Shown one piece after another: positions 31,163 through 42,606 of a DNA stretch of 64,000 nucleotides (its first letter is position 1; each line of letters starts with the position of its first letter). The notes beneath the pieces were generated by a model. That model was not told where the DNA came from. It was given only the letters and a program-made list of their open reading frames with translations, and did no database searches. This stretch comes from Nephrocerus scutellatus (lineage: Eukaryota; Arthropoda; Insecta; Diptera; Pipunculidae): NCBI GenBank assembly GCA_947095585.1, contig OX352765.1:74197976-74261975 (forward strand), in the 5' to 3' direction. Both the position numbers and the translations under genes were made by a program.

Positions 31163-31360
31163 CAATATACCCAATAGGGCTCAATAAAAGCATTTAAATG
31201 ATTATTCTTCTTCTTCAAATCTTGGTTGAGATAAGTTGAAATAATTTTCGCTAATTACTGTTCTTCCTTTTAAGCAAGGTAATCAATGTGATGATGGAAT
31301 TACTTTTTCATGACTCGGCACCGATTTGCTTGGAGGAGTATTTTGTTTGAGTGTCCCTAC

Positions 31361-32351
31361 TAGAGCCCTGCATCGGATAGTAATATCCGCGGATATCCGC
31401 AATTATCCGCTATCCGCGGATTAAAGCGGATATAACCGCAATAGTTTTTGGCGGATGAGTGCGGATGTGGATTTAGAAAATGAAATGTGTGTGTGTGTAA
31501 TGTGTAATAAATAGACATACTGTATATTTACTCGTTATCTTTCTTTTTATTTCTACACATACATCAATTTCTATTACTACACGTACGAAAGACGTATAGT
31601 ATAGTGGAAAGCAAATGCATTAGGCTCTAGAGTCTAGACAGAGTCTAGACACACAATTTGCGACATATTTTTATTGTGCAATATGATTGAATCAACATTT
31701 GCACTCAAACGAGCGCCTTTTTTCTACATCAGGTAACATTATGACCGATAAAAGATGTGCGATTGATCCTGATCTTGTGTATGATATCCTAATAGGTAAA
31801 AGCAATTGGGACTTATTATAAATTAATTTAAGGGTATAAATTTAAAAATAAAATAAAAAATTGAATTAAAGAATTTTAACTAACCCTTTTAATCATTTTA
31901 CAACTTGAAATAAAAATTACTGATAAAAAAGACAAACGAAATTGTTTTTTTTACTTTCTAAAGTTAATTAATAGCTGCGTTTTCCTAAAAAAGCCATCGG
32001 GTCGAGTTCCAATTTAAAATTAATAATTTTTTTAAATCAAGTAAGTTAGATCGAGTAATCTTCTTAGTATTGTTCAGAACTATACAGGACAACGATATTA
32101 AAAGAAAACTACGAAACTTTTATGAAGTGTTTTTTTTTGTTATACTTAGAAGACTATATGATCTTATTTATTTGTTTTAAAAAATATTTTTTTGAAAAGC
32201 GAAGTTAATACAATAAAATTTGTAAAAAAAATCTATTTTGCGGATGCGGATGAGTGCGGATGCGGATTTCAAGATTTTTCGCGAGTGCGGATTTTTTTTT
32301 AATTTTTTTTGCGGATGCGGATACGAAAAAACGTATCCGCGCAGGGCTCTA
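31361..32351. mobile_element. Non-autonomous hAT transposon (991 bp)
   Basis: The termini are the perfect 11 bp inverted repeat TAGAGCCCTGC/GCAGGGCTCTA, flanked by the 8 bp direct repeat gtccctac (31353-31360 and 32352-32359), the hAT duplication length. Both ends are densely packed with atccgc/gcggat hexamers (about ten on the left, about eight on the right), which look like subterminal transposase sites. The middle is AT-rich and has no transposase ORF, so it needs an autonomous relative. Confidence 0.9.
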
Positions 32352-32359
32352 GTCCCTAC

Positions 32360-33561
32360 ATCTCTAGTGTGTAGTGATGGACCCATGTTTCGTCCACACT
32401 TATAAATCTCATGCACTTTTACTCTGCATTCATTCATTACGATATCACTCAAAGATTCATTTACACATTCATTAAGTTTTAAACCCAGACCGTGAGAAAC
32501 CTTGGTGTCCGTAGCTGCTTTTTTTTGATAAGAAGCCTGAGTAAAAATTTCAAACTTAATTTTTTCTGATTGTTCTTATACTTTTTCGCTAATGGCACAG
32601 TTTGCTAAACTATGAGTGGTCTTTTCTAGCAAATCATAAGAAATACGGAAAAGTTGGCTGAGATTTTTCGAAAAACCAGGAAAAAATTTTATATTTTTTT
32701 TTTTTTCTAATACAGAGAAAAGTTTGCTGAAGATTTTCAAAACTGACCGAAAAATTTGCTAAAATGTTTTGAAATATCAGAGAAAAGATTGATGAACATA
32801 TTTAAAATCAGATGTTTTTTGAAAAATCAGAGAAAAGTTCGCCAAATAAAAAAAAGCAGGACAATTTGCTAAAAAATAAAATATATATTTTTAAATATTT
32901 TTAAAAACTACAGGGTGTAGCAGGACTTGCCCAGAAGGACCTAATTTTGTTAGTGGAGTTTAGTGTTATTTTTGAGGTTTCTAATGTGATGTCGTAAATA
33001 ATTACATTTTTTCCGCTTACATTGCAAACGCAGGCTGAACCCTACGAGATTTATCAAAATAATGTACTAAGTATTGTACACATTGAAAAGGAAAACTCCG
33101 CGATGGTATATGTCTATCTCTTATGGATATCCCACAATAACATTTTTTTGTCATTTACTTTTTACGCATCAAAATACATTGCGTAGTTTTAAAGATCTAA
33201 GCATACATAGGGATATAGGGAGAGAGAAAGCGACTTTGTTTTATACTATGTAGTGATGTAGTGATAGTGATAGTGATAGTGATGATTTAAAAATTGCGGG
33301 ACATAGCGTTTCTCTTTTGTTGTTGATGATTGTTGATTATCTTTTGTTTTTAGTCGCACGAATTTAATTAAAATCGTAGTTTAAGTTGAGGTATTTCAGT
33401 TAAAAAAAGAACTGAATAGAATAGGTAGCTTTTGTTTTTTATGATTATTTATTATCATTTGTTTCTAAATGGTAAGTATTTAGATATTTTTTAACTGCGG
33501 CACATACTTATAATATGTCAATTTGTGCATAGGTAATCATACATATAGAACTGAGTAAATT
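32360..33561. other. AT-rich spacer upstream of the Helitron coding region
   Basis: No gene is recognised. A lone CAGGGTGTAGCAGGACTTG terminus flanked by TA occurs near 32921, with no partner found. A gatagtgatagtgatag run lies near 33255-33280. Part of this stretch is probably the 5' noncoding portion of the Helitron that follows, but its TC-start was not located. Confidence 0.4.
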
Positions 33562-33581
33562 TTGTACAGAAATTATAAAGT

Positions 33582-34775
33582 CATGTCTGGAAGACGTCGT
33601 CGTTCGAACATAGGTCGTAGTACAGTGAATGCCAGAAAAGTACGTTCAGCAAGAGATGAAGAATCGTCAACGGAACGTGAGGCTCGCCTCATTCAGGCTC
33701 GGGATAGATATAGAGCTGAGAGAGAGAGAGAATCTTCAGAAGAGCGTGAGGTTCGCCGCAGCCGAGATAGGGATAGACATCGAATACAGAGAGCCAGAGA
33801 ATCAAAACTTCGATTGAGAGTGTTCCAGAAGATACTCCTGACTTTAATGTCGTAATCCATGCAAATAAAGTTCCTGTTGGAGAACACAGAGGACGATACA
33901 ATGCGTCTACCATGAGTGAAGTAGCAGTGGTGATAGCTGGACAGCAATTTGACAAAAGAGATATTGTATTGCATAGTCGTGATGATAATTTGCAAAAAAT
34001 TTCAGAGTTACACAGATCTTATGACAGCTTACAATATCCGTTGATGCTATGTCGTGGAGAAAATGGTTATGCCATTAATATTTCTCAAGTTGACCCTATC
34101 GGTGGTACACCTCTGCGTAAAACAGTGTCATGTATGAACTACTATTGCCACCGTATAATGACAAGACGTAACAATTTCAACACTTTGCTTAGATATGGAA
34201 TGTTAACAAACCAATACTTGGTAGATCAATATGCGAAAATTGGATCTGAGAGATTGGCCTACATCCGTAATAATCAAACTAAATTGAGAGCCGAAAATTA
34301 CGTTCATCTTCAGGATGCTTTACAGGCGAATGAACACCGCTACGGCATTGGGCAGTTGGTTATTCTACCTTCATCATTCACAGGTGGACCTCGATATTTA
34401 CACGAAAAATCGCAAGACGCCATGACTTACGTCAGAAATTACGGCAAACCTGATTTATTTATAACTGCAACATGTAGCCCAAATTGGCCGGAAATCAAAG
34501 AAAATATTAACACCAATTTAACTCCACAAGACAGATACGATATAGTTAACAGAGTCTTCCATTTAAAAGTACAGAAACTCCTGCACCTCATTAACAAGTC
34601 TCATATATTCGGTCCGCCGCGCTGTCATATGTACACAATAGAATGGCAGAAACGTGGCTTGCCACATGTACACCTGCTGGTGTGGTTAGTGAACAAAATT
34701 AGACCAAACCAAATAGGGTTATTTCAGCTGAATTACCGGATAAAGATGAAGATCCTAACCTGTACGAAATCGTAA
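33582..34775 (+). pseudogene. Helitron Rep (HUH endonuclease) part, broken
   Basis: The first block (33582 to about 33815) is Arg/Glu-rich (RARDRYRAERERESSEER-type), typical of the N-terminus of insect Helitron proteins. A frameshift near 33815 leads into the Helitron-like N domain (33912 onward: VVIAGQQFDKRDIVLHSRDD, YPLMLCRGENGY). The rolling-circle HUH motif is present as PHVHLLVWL, with codons from 34662. Another frameshift near 34710 ends the frame. The region that should carry the two catalytic tyrosines is missing between NPNSPCM and [16 protein letters not shown], so nicking activity should be absent. Confidence 0.85.
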
Positions 34776-37081
34776 AGAAACATATGGTACACGGCCCTTG
34801 CGGGACTTTAAACCCGAATTCTCCATGTATGCGAGAATCTAATATGGAGATGGAAAAATATCAGTCTGGACGTTACATCTACAGCTCTGAAGCTGTATGG
34901 AGGATTTTATCATTCGAAGTGCACGACCGGGCTCCCACAATTGTCCACCTTGCAGTTCATTTAGAAAATGGACAAAGAGTATATTTCACTGAGAACAATA
35001 TACAAGAAGTTGTTAATAACCCGCGGGATACAACATTGACAGCATTCTTCAAGTTATGTGCTCAAGATCATTTCGCGAAAACACTGACAGATGACAGAGT
35101 TCCAAGTTACTATACATGGAACCAGAGTTCTAAAACTTTTCAACGGCGAAAACAAGGTACTGCAGTTGATGGTTTCCTCGGAGTAAAAAAACGGATGCTC
35201 TTGGCAGAGTCTACGTGATTCATCCCAACAACAGCGAATACTTTTATCTGAGAATATTACTGCATATTGTAAAAGGCCCGACATCCTTTGCTCACCTAAG
35301 AACTATACAAGGTGTTGTTTACAATACTTATCAAGCAGCATGCAAAGCTATAGGTCTCTTGGAAGACGATTCTCACTGGGAAAACACGTTATCAGAAGAA
35401 GCTGTTTGTAGTTCAGCTACATCATTAAGATATTTATTTTCCGTCATAGTAGCGTTTTGTCAAGTAACTGATTCTGTTAATCTATGGAATAAATTTCAAG
35501 AAAATATGGCCAGTGATATTCTGATTCGGCGACGGCGAGAGTTAAACTCAGATGATGTACAATATGATCAAAACATATTTGACGAAGCATTATTTGAATT
35601 GAACAAAGTAGTGCAATTACTTTCGGGTAAATCGATCAAGGATTTTGGGCTGCCGATGCCAGCTAATACTACTAACTCAGATTTAACTAACAGTGCCGAA
35701 TACACAAGAGAAACATCATACGATCAAACGAGACTTTTACAAAATATAGCTCAAGATGAGCCACGATTAAACATCGATCAGAAAAAAGTATTCACTGCAT
35801 TACTATCAACAATTGATAACAATAAAGGGGAATTGTTTTTCGTTGATGCCCCAGGAGGTACAGGAAAAACATTTTTAATCAATCTGCTTTTAAAAAAAAT
35901 GAGATCTACCGGAAAAATTGCGTTAGCTGTTGCGTCATCCTGCACACTCTACATTCAAGCTCCCGCTGAAAATCGCCACATATGATAATAACAGCGTCTG
36001 TAGTGTTTCTAAACAGAGCAATACAGGAAAATTGATGCGTGACTGCTCATTAATAGTCTGGGACGAAGCTACCATGTCAAACAAGACGTCTGTGGAAGCA
36101 CTGGATTGCGATTTGCGCAACAAAAATTCACCTATGGGTTGATGTACAATTCTGTTCTCAGGAGATTTCCGTCAAATCCTACCAGTTGTGACTCGAGGAA
36201 CACGTGCTAACGAAATAAATGCTTCCTTAAAAAGATCCAACCTTTGGCCACATGTCAATAAATTAGAGCTTAAAACTAATATGAGGGTTTGGTCATCTTC
36301 GCGTGAGAACATCCTATTGCCAGAGATGCTGCTAAAAGTTGGCAATGAAGAGTTAACACACAGTGAGGGAAGGATTAACCTTGAAAACCTTTGTGTTTTG
36401 ATAGACAACATCCAAGAGTTAGTCAACAATGTCTATCCTGACATTGATAACATAAGTTATAAGGCAATATCTTGGTTTAAAGAAAGAGCGATTCTGTCAC
36501 CAACTAACGAACAAATAGATAAGGTAAATAACTTGATTCTTTCAAAGATTGATGCGCCGACGAAAATATACTACTCGGTCGATAATGTTCTCGATTTGGA
36601 AGAAGCTGTTCATTTTCCTACAGAATTTCTAAACTCTTTGAACCCGTCTGGACTCCCTCCTCACAAAATGGTGTTGAACGTAGGTTGTCCTGTTATTTTA
36701 TTAAGAAACCTGAATCCACCTAAACTTTGCAATGGCACGCATTTCCTGGTAAAATCACTGAAAACTTTCATAATAGAGTGCACAATACTCACAGGATGTG
36801 GTACCGGAGAAGATGTATTGATTCTCCGAATCCCTCTGATACCATCAGATTTACCCTTCCAATTTAAACGTTTACAGTTTCCGGTAAAGATATCTTTTGC
36901 AATGACCATTAATAAATCGCAGGGTCAAACCTTCAACGTTGCAGGCTTAGATTTGAGCGTTGACTGTTTTTCACATGGCCAACTGTATGTCGCTCTTTCA
37001 AGAGTAACCTCTAGAGAAAACATGTTTGTATTGTCTAATGACAAGAAAGCTGTGAACGTTGTATATAAAGACATTCTGTAA
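34776..37081 (+). pseudogene. Helitron C-terminal part with Pif1-type helicase, broken
   Basis: The segment continues the Helitron protein from [15 protein letters not shown] frameshift in an A run near 35195 is followed by a long open stretch. It holds the linker (YFYLRILLHIVKGPTSF) and Walker A (DAPGGTGKT, about 35845-35871). A small deletion near 35940 removes part of the next helicase motif and shifts frame. Walker B-like LIVWDEATM follows. A TGA near 36140 replaces a Gly codon before [13 protein letters not shown]. The last 297 codons are intact to 37081 and include the Pif1 C-terminal motifs ([20 protein letters not shown]). Confidence 0.88.
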
Positions 37082-37284
37082 TATATTAATTGTTGTCAAA
37101 ATAAAATAAATAAGTAAAAATGTAGTGTATGAATATATTCCAAAGATAGAAGGAAATCTTCATGGTATAGGGAAAGTGGAATTGTTTTACTCCAAATTTA
37201 ACGAGTGCGGGCCACGGGCAGTAATGAATCAATCAAAACTACTGGATCGATTTTAATCATTTTTTCAGTGAGTGACATAGGCTA

Positions 37285-37323
37285 TATATTTTATACCCGT
37301 GCGAAGCCGGAGCGGGCCGCTAG
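37285..37323 (+). terminator. Helitron 3' terminal hairpin and CTAG end
   Basis: The sequence atacccgtgcgaagccggag is followed by cgggccg and CTAG. The cccg/cggg stem just before the CTRR-type end is the usual Helitron transposition terminator. The base after CTAG is T, as expected for insertion between A and T. Confidence 0.85.
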
Positions 37324-37329
37324 TTTCAA

Positions 37330-37795
37330 ATAAAACAACCCATAAAAATGTTCATGTAAATTCTCTAATCGGGAATACACAATGTGCAGAGTGAATAAAA
37401 TCGGGTAAATTTTTTAAAATTTTTGTTAGAGAGCCCCCCGACCCCGGGGCCATTTCACTTCCAAATTTTTACAAAAAGTGTTGTCCATCGGAGAGGCACA
37501 TGCGTATAAAATTTGAAGAAAATCGGGAACTTTTTTCATAAAATTTGTATGGGTGCCGCCCCGACCAAGGGGCCCGATCACTTCCAAATTTTTACAGAAA
37601 GTGTTGTCCATCAAAGATACACATGCCCGAGATGCCCCAAATTTTAATAGAAAGTATTGTCACCGTAAATATACACCGGAAATATAAAATCCAGCCATGG
37701 GAAGTGGGTTAAAAATTGATCAGAGAATCTGACCAGCCAGCCAGCCAGCCAGCTAGCCACGTGCACGCGAAGTTAATATAGAGAATTTAAAAATT
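37330..37795 (+). mobile_element. Family A element, compact copy
   Basis: The left end is aacccataaaaatg-ttcatg then taaattctctaatcgg. The right end is ccagccagccagc, gcacgcgaagttaatataga, gaatttaaaa. Between them are about three array units, each with caaatttttacaaaaagtgt or a variant. Both ends share the subterminal word taaattctcta/tagagaattta in inverted orientation. Confidence 0.8.
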
Positions 37796-37880
37796 AAACG
37801 CTGTTCGTTGGTTGGCGCATCACTTCAGAACGTCTGTACCGATTTGGCTCATTTTTATTAAAATTTATTATTAAATATTA
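37796..37880 (+). mobile_element. Helitron-like 5' end fragment
   Basis: The stretch cgctgttcgttggttggcgc, then cttcagaacgtctgtaccga and tttggctcattttt, follows the same order as the 5' end at 11362 (gcagtgcgttagtctcgca, gagaacggctcgaccgatt). It breaks off quickly and no 3' end is attached. Confidence 0.5.
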
Positions 37881-37910
37881 TTTATTATGAAATATAAACA
37901 TGAGTATAAC

Positions 37911-38645
37911 TGTCATGTCTGGTCAGGTGCACCTAAGACCACCTTGCATCTGCTTGACAGAATACAGAAATGTGCGAAATCACCAGTAGAACGTTGCCCA
38001 CGAAATCCATACTGCCGGTCACTAAGGATTTCGTTGGTTTCAAGATATTTCTTAAGCTGAAAATTTATCAGCGTTTCCATGACCTTGGAAGGAATGGATT
38101 TAACGTCTATGGGTCGGTACGAAGAAGGAGACGACGGCTCGCCTTTTTTTGGTTATGGGCTGGACAAAGCCTGTTTTCCAACTTTTCGGGAAGAGTCCAG
38201 AAGAATAGGATAGATGGAAAAGCTTAAGCAACGGTAATGCCAGGTTAGATTAACACCTCCTCAGAACTAATGGGAAAATAACATCTGGTCCAGCGGATTT
38301 GTGAGTGTTGAGATCATTTAAAACTCTAGCAACTGCACGAGGACGAATGATTATCTGTCCAATAGATTGTTCAATACTCTGACGTGCAGGAGGCAGCTAT
38401 GCACAATCTGGAAGCGTAGAGCTAGCTGTGAAATGCGTAGCAAACAGATTGGCTTTGCCTATAGAGCTGACAACTAGAATGTCATTATAAATGAGCGTTG
38501 GAATCGACGACGAGTCTGTATTTTTGATTCGTTTCACGAATGACCAAAATTTGTTACTACCTTTGGGACATTGTAGTATTTTTTGCCTCAATTTTTGGTC
38601 GTAGGCGAATTTGATTCGCCGAAGATGGACACCGTCAGACAAGTC
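37911..38645. pseudogene. LINE fragments in head-to-head inversion
   Basis: From about 37911 to 37975 the plus strand reads the tail block (VWSGAPKTTLHLLDRIQK). From there to 38645 the minus strand reads upstream LINE sequence: RT-finger remnants around 38030-38150 and a pre-RT block (38642 down to 38397: LRRIKFAYDQKLRQKILQCP, NKFWSFVKRIKNTDSSSIP). The pieces belong to the same family as 2615-3577. The opposite orientations meeting at one point are what twin-primed LINE integration leaves. A later rearrangement is the alternative. Confidence 0.65.
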
Positions 38646-39449
38646 ATTTTTTTGACTTGACTTACTGTCAGGGGAGTCTATCTGTACAAGTATTCTGACC
38701 AGTGAAAGGGATTCTACGCTTGATTCACTGTCAGCCGAGTTGATCAGTAAGAGAGCGTTTGCTTGATTTCCGCTTTTATAGGACGTGAAATGGTTTATAA
38801 ATGCGAATCAGTTTGTTGCTCTTCCTGTGTCCGGTAATCACATATGTTGCTATGCGGGTTCCTTCTTATTGGATGTCCCATTGTTGTTGTTGTTTTCATT
38901 AATAGTTGCATTGCAACTGCATTGCGTATACGCAATACTTTGAGATTGTAGTTGCTTTACTTTGGTCGCTTGTAATTTTATTGCGTATACATAACTCCAT
39001 GTTGCTGTGGTCATTTTCCTTGGGATTACATTGTTGCTATTGTGCGCATAAGGCTGACACAAGACCCCCTTATTTATGTTGTTGTACGGGATCCCGATTT
39101 CCTACTGTACCCAGTGCATATGCATAGGCTAACGTCAAATGTTGTTGTGAATAACTTGTTTGTTGTCAACTGTCCTTGGTCATTGAACTCATAAGTTGAT
39201 TTCCTAGACTAAACGATCGCCATAACGTCTGTGCTTGTAATTGTGTTATTTGGTGATCGTTGGTATTGTGTGTACGTCTCCTTTATTACAGAGTCCGCCT
39301 ACGCTTCTGTGCTCCCGAATGCGTGCAGAGTCTACCGACTCATGTCGTCACACGTGTTGTCCCCATCACTCTTATGGTGATGCTTTGTGGTGGTTGCAGT
39401 ATTGGGCACGGCTACTCAGTATTAATAAATATCTATCGATTCTATACGA
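38646..39449. other. Spacer, no gene recognised
   Basis: The sequence is of mixed composition with short GTT/TTG runs (ttgttgttgttttc near 38883) and a repeated cattgcgtatac/attgcgtatac motif near 38920 and 38980. No domain is recognised in any frame. Confidence 0.4.
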
Positions 39450-39450
39450 A

Positions 39451-39603
39451 GGGCGCCGTGGCTCAGTGGAGGAGTGCATGGACTTCTGAGCAGGAGGTTC
39501 GTGGTTTGAATCCCAGTAACACCAAAAGTATTTTTCACGGTCCCACCTCTCGCGAGAGAAAGACCTTGGACCGCAATGGTTTCACGCCGAATATTATTAT
39601 TAT
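39451..39603 (+). mobile_element. tRNA-derived SINE, copy 4 (internally deleted)
   Basis: The head is well preserved: gggcgccgtggctcagtgga (A box) and ggttcgtggtttgaatccc (B box), then accaaaagtatttttcacgg. The middle of the body is deleted after cctctcgcgag. It resumes at gaccttggaccgcaatggtt and ends cgccgaatattattattat. Confidence 0.85.
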
Positions 39604-40670
39604 CTGATTTTGTAAAAGCATTGACCGCATTCAACATAAAAAACTATTACCAAAACTACATAACATATGTTTAAACAACCTACTTATACAGTGGATAAAA
39701 TCATATTTAACTCAAAGAATCAAATATATAAAAATTGCAGACCGTTTTTTATGAAAGATAATTAATGTTACATCGGGGGTACCACAGGGAAGTCATTTAG
39801 AACCGTTCCTTTTTTTTTGTTATTTTTAAACAAATTCCCATTAATTTGACATCCAGTAAAAGCCTTAATGATTGCTGAAGATTTGAAATTATTTTGTAAG
39901 AAGGAATACTTCACAGATTGTTTAAGACTTCAATCAAAATTAAATGTATTATTGCATTGTTGCGAAGAAAAGCCCCTTCTCTCAATCCAATGAAATGCAA
40001 TCTAAAAAGTCTTAATCGTAATAAATATCCTGTTTAATATCAATACAATAGATTCAATACAATTAGTTCATATTTCATATCATATCATAATTAACTAAAT
40101 TTAACTGGTTTTATTAAACGCAACAGTAAAGAATTCTCAATCCCTATGCATTAAAAACATTATTCATTTCGCTTGTTCGTCCAGTACTTTAGTCGTATGC
40201 ATCTGTTGTATGGTGTCCACGATATGAAATTCATAAAAGTCGACTAGAAAAAGCTTAGAAGATATTTTCAAAATATGATTTTAGAAAAATTTATTATCAA
40301 AACGAAGTTCCTAATTAGTCAGCAAGATGTCAACTTATTAACCTATAAATCCTAGAAAAGAGAAGAAAATATTTTAATATAATGTTTCTTCAAGATATTT
40401 GGTCATATCATTGCCCTTTAACATATTAAGTCAGGTTGGATTGCATGTTCCGAACGTATTTTGAAAATCAATCAAACGTTCAATGCACCATTTCATCGCA
40501 CAAATTATGGGCAAAACTCACCGATATCAAAATGTGTTATAAATTATAATGAAATTAGCGATAAGTTAGATTTATCATTTGATGGCTTTAAAGAAAAAAA
40601 AATTGTTAAACCAAATCTTAAGTCTGCATAAGATGCTTAGTAACTTTTAGAGGAAATAAATAAAATAAAC
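39604..40670 (+). pseudogene. LINE reverse transcriptase fragment, heavily decayed
   Basis: Near 39612-39730 the frame reads AFDRIQHKKLLPKLHNICLN and LIQWIKSYLTQRIKYIKIAD. Then, after a shift, VTSGVPQGSHLEPFLFLLFL appears near 39770-39835. These are the RT motifs around the palm of a Jockey-type LINE. The catalytic box is replaced by IAEDLKLF near 39870. The rest to 40670 is AT-rich with only weak tail-block resemblance (SLVRPVL-type near 40165-40200) and ends in ggaaataaataaaataaa. Confidence 0.65.
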
Positions 40671-42335
40671 TAGAGGGATAATTCGAAAGTAGCAGAGTGA
40701 AAGTGCACCACTTGATGCACCTCTTCAGTCCAGTCATCTAATCTAAAAAAACCTAAAAGTTGACGCATTGACCAACTATCGACTTTTGGGGCGTATGCGC
40801 ACTTTTCCATTTTCATTTCATTGTAAACAAAGGATTTGACTTTGCGTGAAGTACATACGAGTATAAGCACACTGACATGGCTGCACATCCGCTTCTGCTA
40901 TGTCGTAGTATTGAGTTTCGCGGCCAAAAGATATAAAACTATTGAAAGTCCGTCCGTATATACTGGCGTGCGGTGGTGCATTCAATTCATCGCAGTTACG
41001 TTTCGCTGCTGTTCTGCAGTTGCCCAGCACATCTTTTATCAGCAGACACTGAATATGCAAATGTAACAACAAAAGGAATAAAAATAAAATGCACAGTTGA
41101 ACCACAAAGCACACACGATCCACAGCGTGCTGTGCGTCCGGCCGTCCAAATTGTCCAATGTGATGCATTTGTTGGTGGATAACAACGTGGCTGATGCAAT
41201 TCTGCATCAGTGCTGCTACGTGGAAACGAGGTAACGAGCCATCAACAAAATCATGAAGCGAAAGCATGGCTTAAACGGTTAAGTGGAAAGTGCTGCCTTC
41301 TGTTATTCCCGCATTGCAATTCGTCCACTTGCATTGTTTGTTGCGTTTTGCAACGTTCCCAGTTGCACTGCATTTACATGAGCCTCAAAGCACCCGATGT
41401 GAGTGTATTATAGGAGAAGGCACTTGTTGTGCAAATAAATTGACACCAACATACGTGCACTCTGCCTGCCACACATATGGCATAGTCATGATCTGATTTT
41501 TGCAGGTACATACTAATTTTCTTTTTGTAATTTGTCTTTTGCAACAACAAAAGCAACAAAGAAGACAAAAATTAGTTGTGCGTCGCGCAACGCATCCATG
41601 GGTGCCACCTTGCACTCGTGTGCGTGCCAAAGATAATGCATTCAGTCAACCAGCACCCCGTTCAACCTCCAAACAACCTGTAATAAATGAATTCTAGCGT
41701 CACGTTGTACTCGTGCAGTCCTGCGTAAGGGTGCAACAGCATTAAAAACAAAATTGGTACGATCAGTTTTCCCACGTAGGAAATGGAATGGAAGTAATCT
41801 CTGGCAAAGAAGTGAAATTACCCGCGGCGGGTATTCTGTTAACAAATGGAATTTAGTTAACATGCAAAATAATTACATATTTCCAAGTACGAAAAACGCT
41901 TTTGATTATTTAAAAGTTTAGTTACCACACGACGTTTACTCGAGCGGTATTACCATTTGTATTCATTTGTAATGCACTACCATAGTTTTATACCGCAACA
42001 GTCAACGACTTATTATTGAAGAAAATGAAGGTTAGACCCACACAGGTCATTTCCAGATTATTGAGTCCGCACTATATATTGGGAGGAACGGAATTCTTGG
42101 ACAGCGACTGCAGACATTCATTAATGACCGAGATGACAAAATGTTTCTTTGTTAAACTTCATATGCCACCATTATGTACAGTCTCAAGTTAGTTATTAAA
42201 AGAAATAAATGTAATTCGCTTATATAAAAAACTCCGTATCGACGAGTATATCAGTACACTAATTACTACTGTCACTAACTGACACGTGACAGCCACGCAA
42301 CGGACGCACCATTGTAATCTGAAATTGTAATGAAA
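40671..42335. other. Spacer, no gene recognised
   Basis: This stretch is more balanced in composition than its surroundings and has many overlapping short ORFs on both strands between about 40820 and 41700. None has a recognised domain. With tgttgtgcaaataaattgac-type sequence it resembles unique fly intergenic or intronic DNA. The longest frame (minus, 41267 down to 40818, 149 codons) is not convincing as a gene. Confidence 0.4.
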
Positions 42336-42337
42336 TA

Positions 42338-42395
42338 CAGGGTGCTTCGGTTTAGGGATGCAAATCCGTTAAGCAGTGATTCCTTGGTTTATTCT
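42338..42395 (+). repeat. Terminal inverted repeat, left member
   Basis: The end starts cagggtgcttcggtttaggg and continues through atccgttaagcagtgattcc ttggttt, preceded by TA (42336-42337). Its reverse-complement partner is at 48692-48750. The decayed transposase beginning at 42607 lies just inside. Confidence 0.8.
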
Positions 42396-42606
42396 GATAA
42401 TAATATTCGTTTAAGATGGCCTGAAAACCCGAGCGGAAAAAAAACAAAAAAAAAACACCAGATAAAACGGTAAATACGGTTACGGTAAATACTCGTATTT
42501 GATATTTTGTGTGCGGTTACTGTTTCTGCTTCGGTACTCTTATGTGGCGATTATTGTTGAGTAAGCAGTGTCTTTTGTTGAGTAAGAAGAATCTTTTGGC
42601 TTAATT

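Larger units (their letters stand above)
33562..37323 (+). mobile_element. Decayed autonomous-type Helitron
   Basis: It contains Rep and Pif1-type helicase remnants in one orientation and ends with a Helitron 3' terminus (CTAG at 37320-37323, next base T). The coding region has at least five lesions plus a missing Rep segment, so this copy is not autonomous. The 5' boundary is not established; the start given is the first coding block. A family A element begins within 10 bases of its 3' end. Confidence 0.85.

Noticed and set aside
32921..32940. Complete TIR element starting at CAGGGTGTAGC
   Set aside because: Only one terminus was found; no inverted partner is visible nearby.
39451..39525. 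A functional tRNA gene
   Set aside because: A and B boxes are present, but the segment continues into the SINE body seen in seven copies and does not form an intact cloverleaf end.
40818..41267. 149-codon minus-strand gene
   Set aside because: Many overlapping frames of similar length exist on both strands here, and the residue pattern (Cys/His/Leu runs) has no recognised domain.
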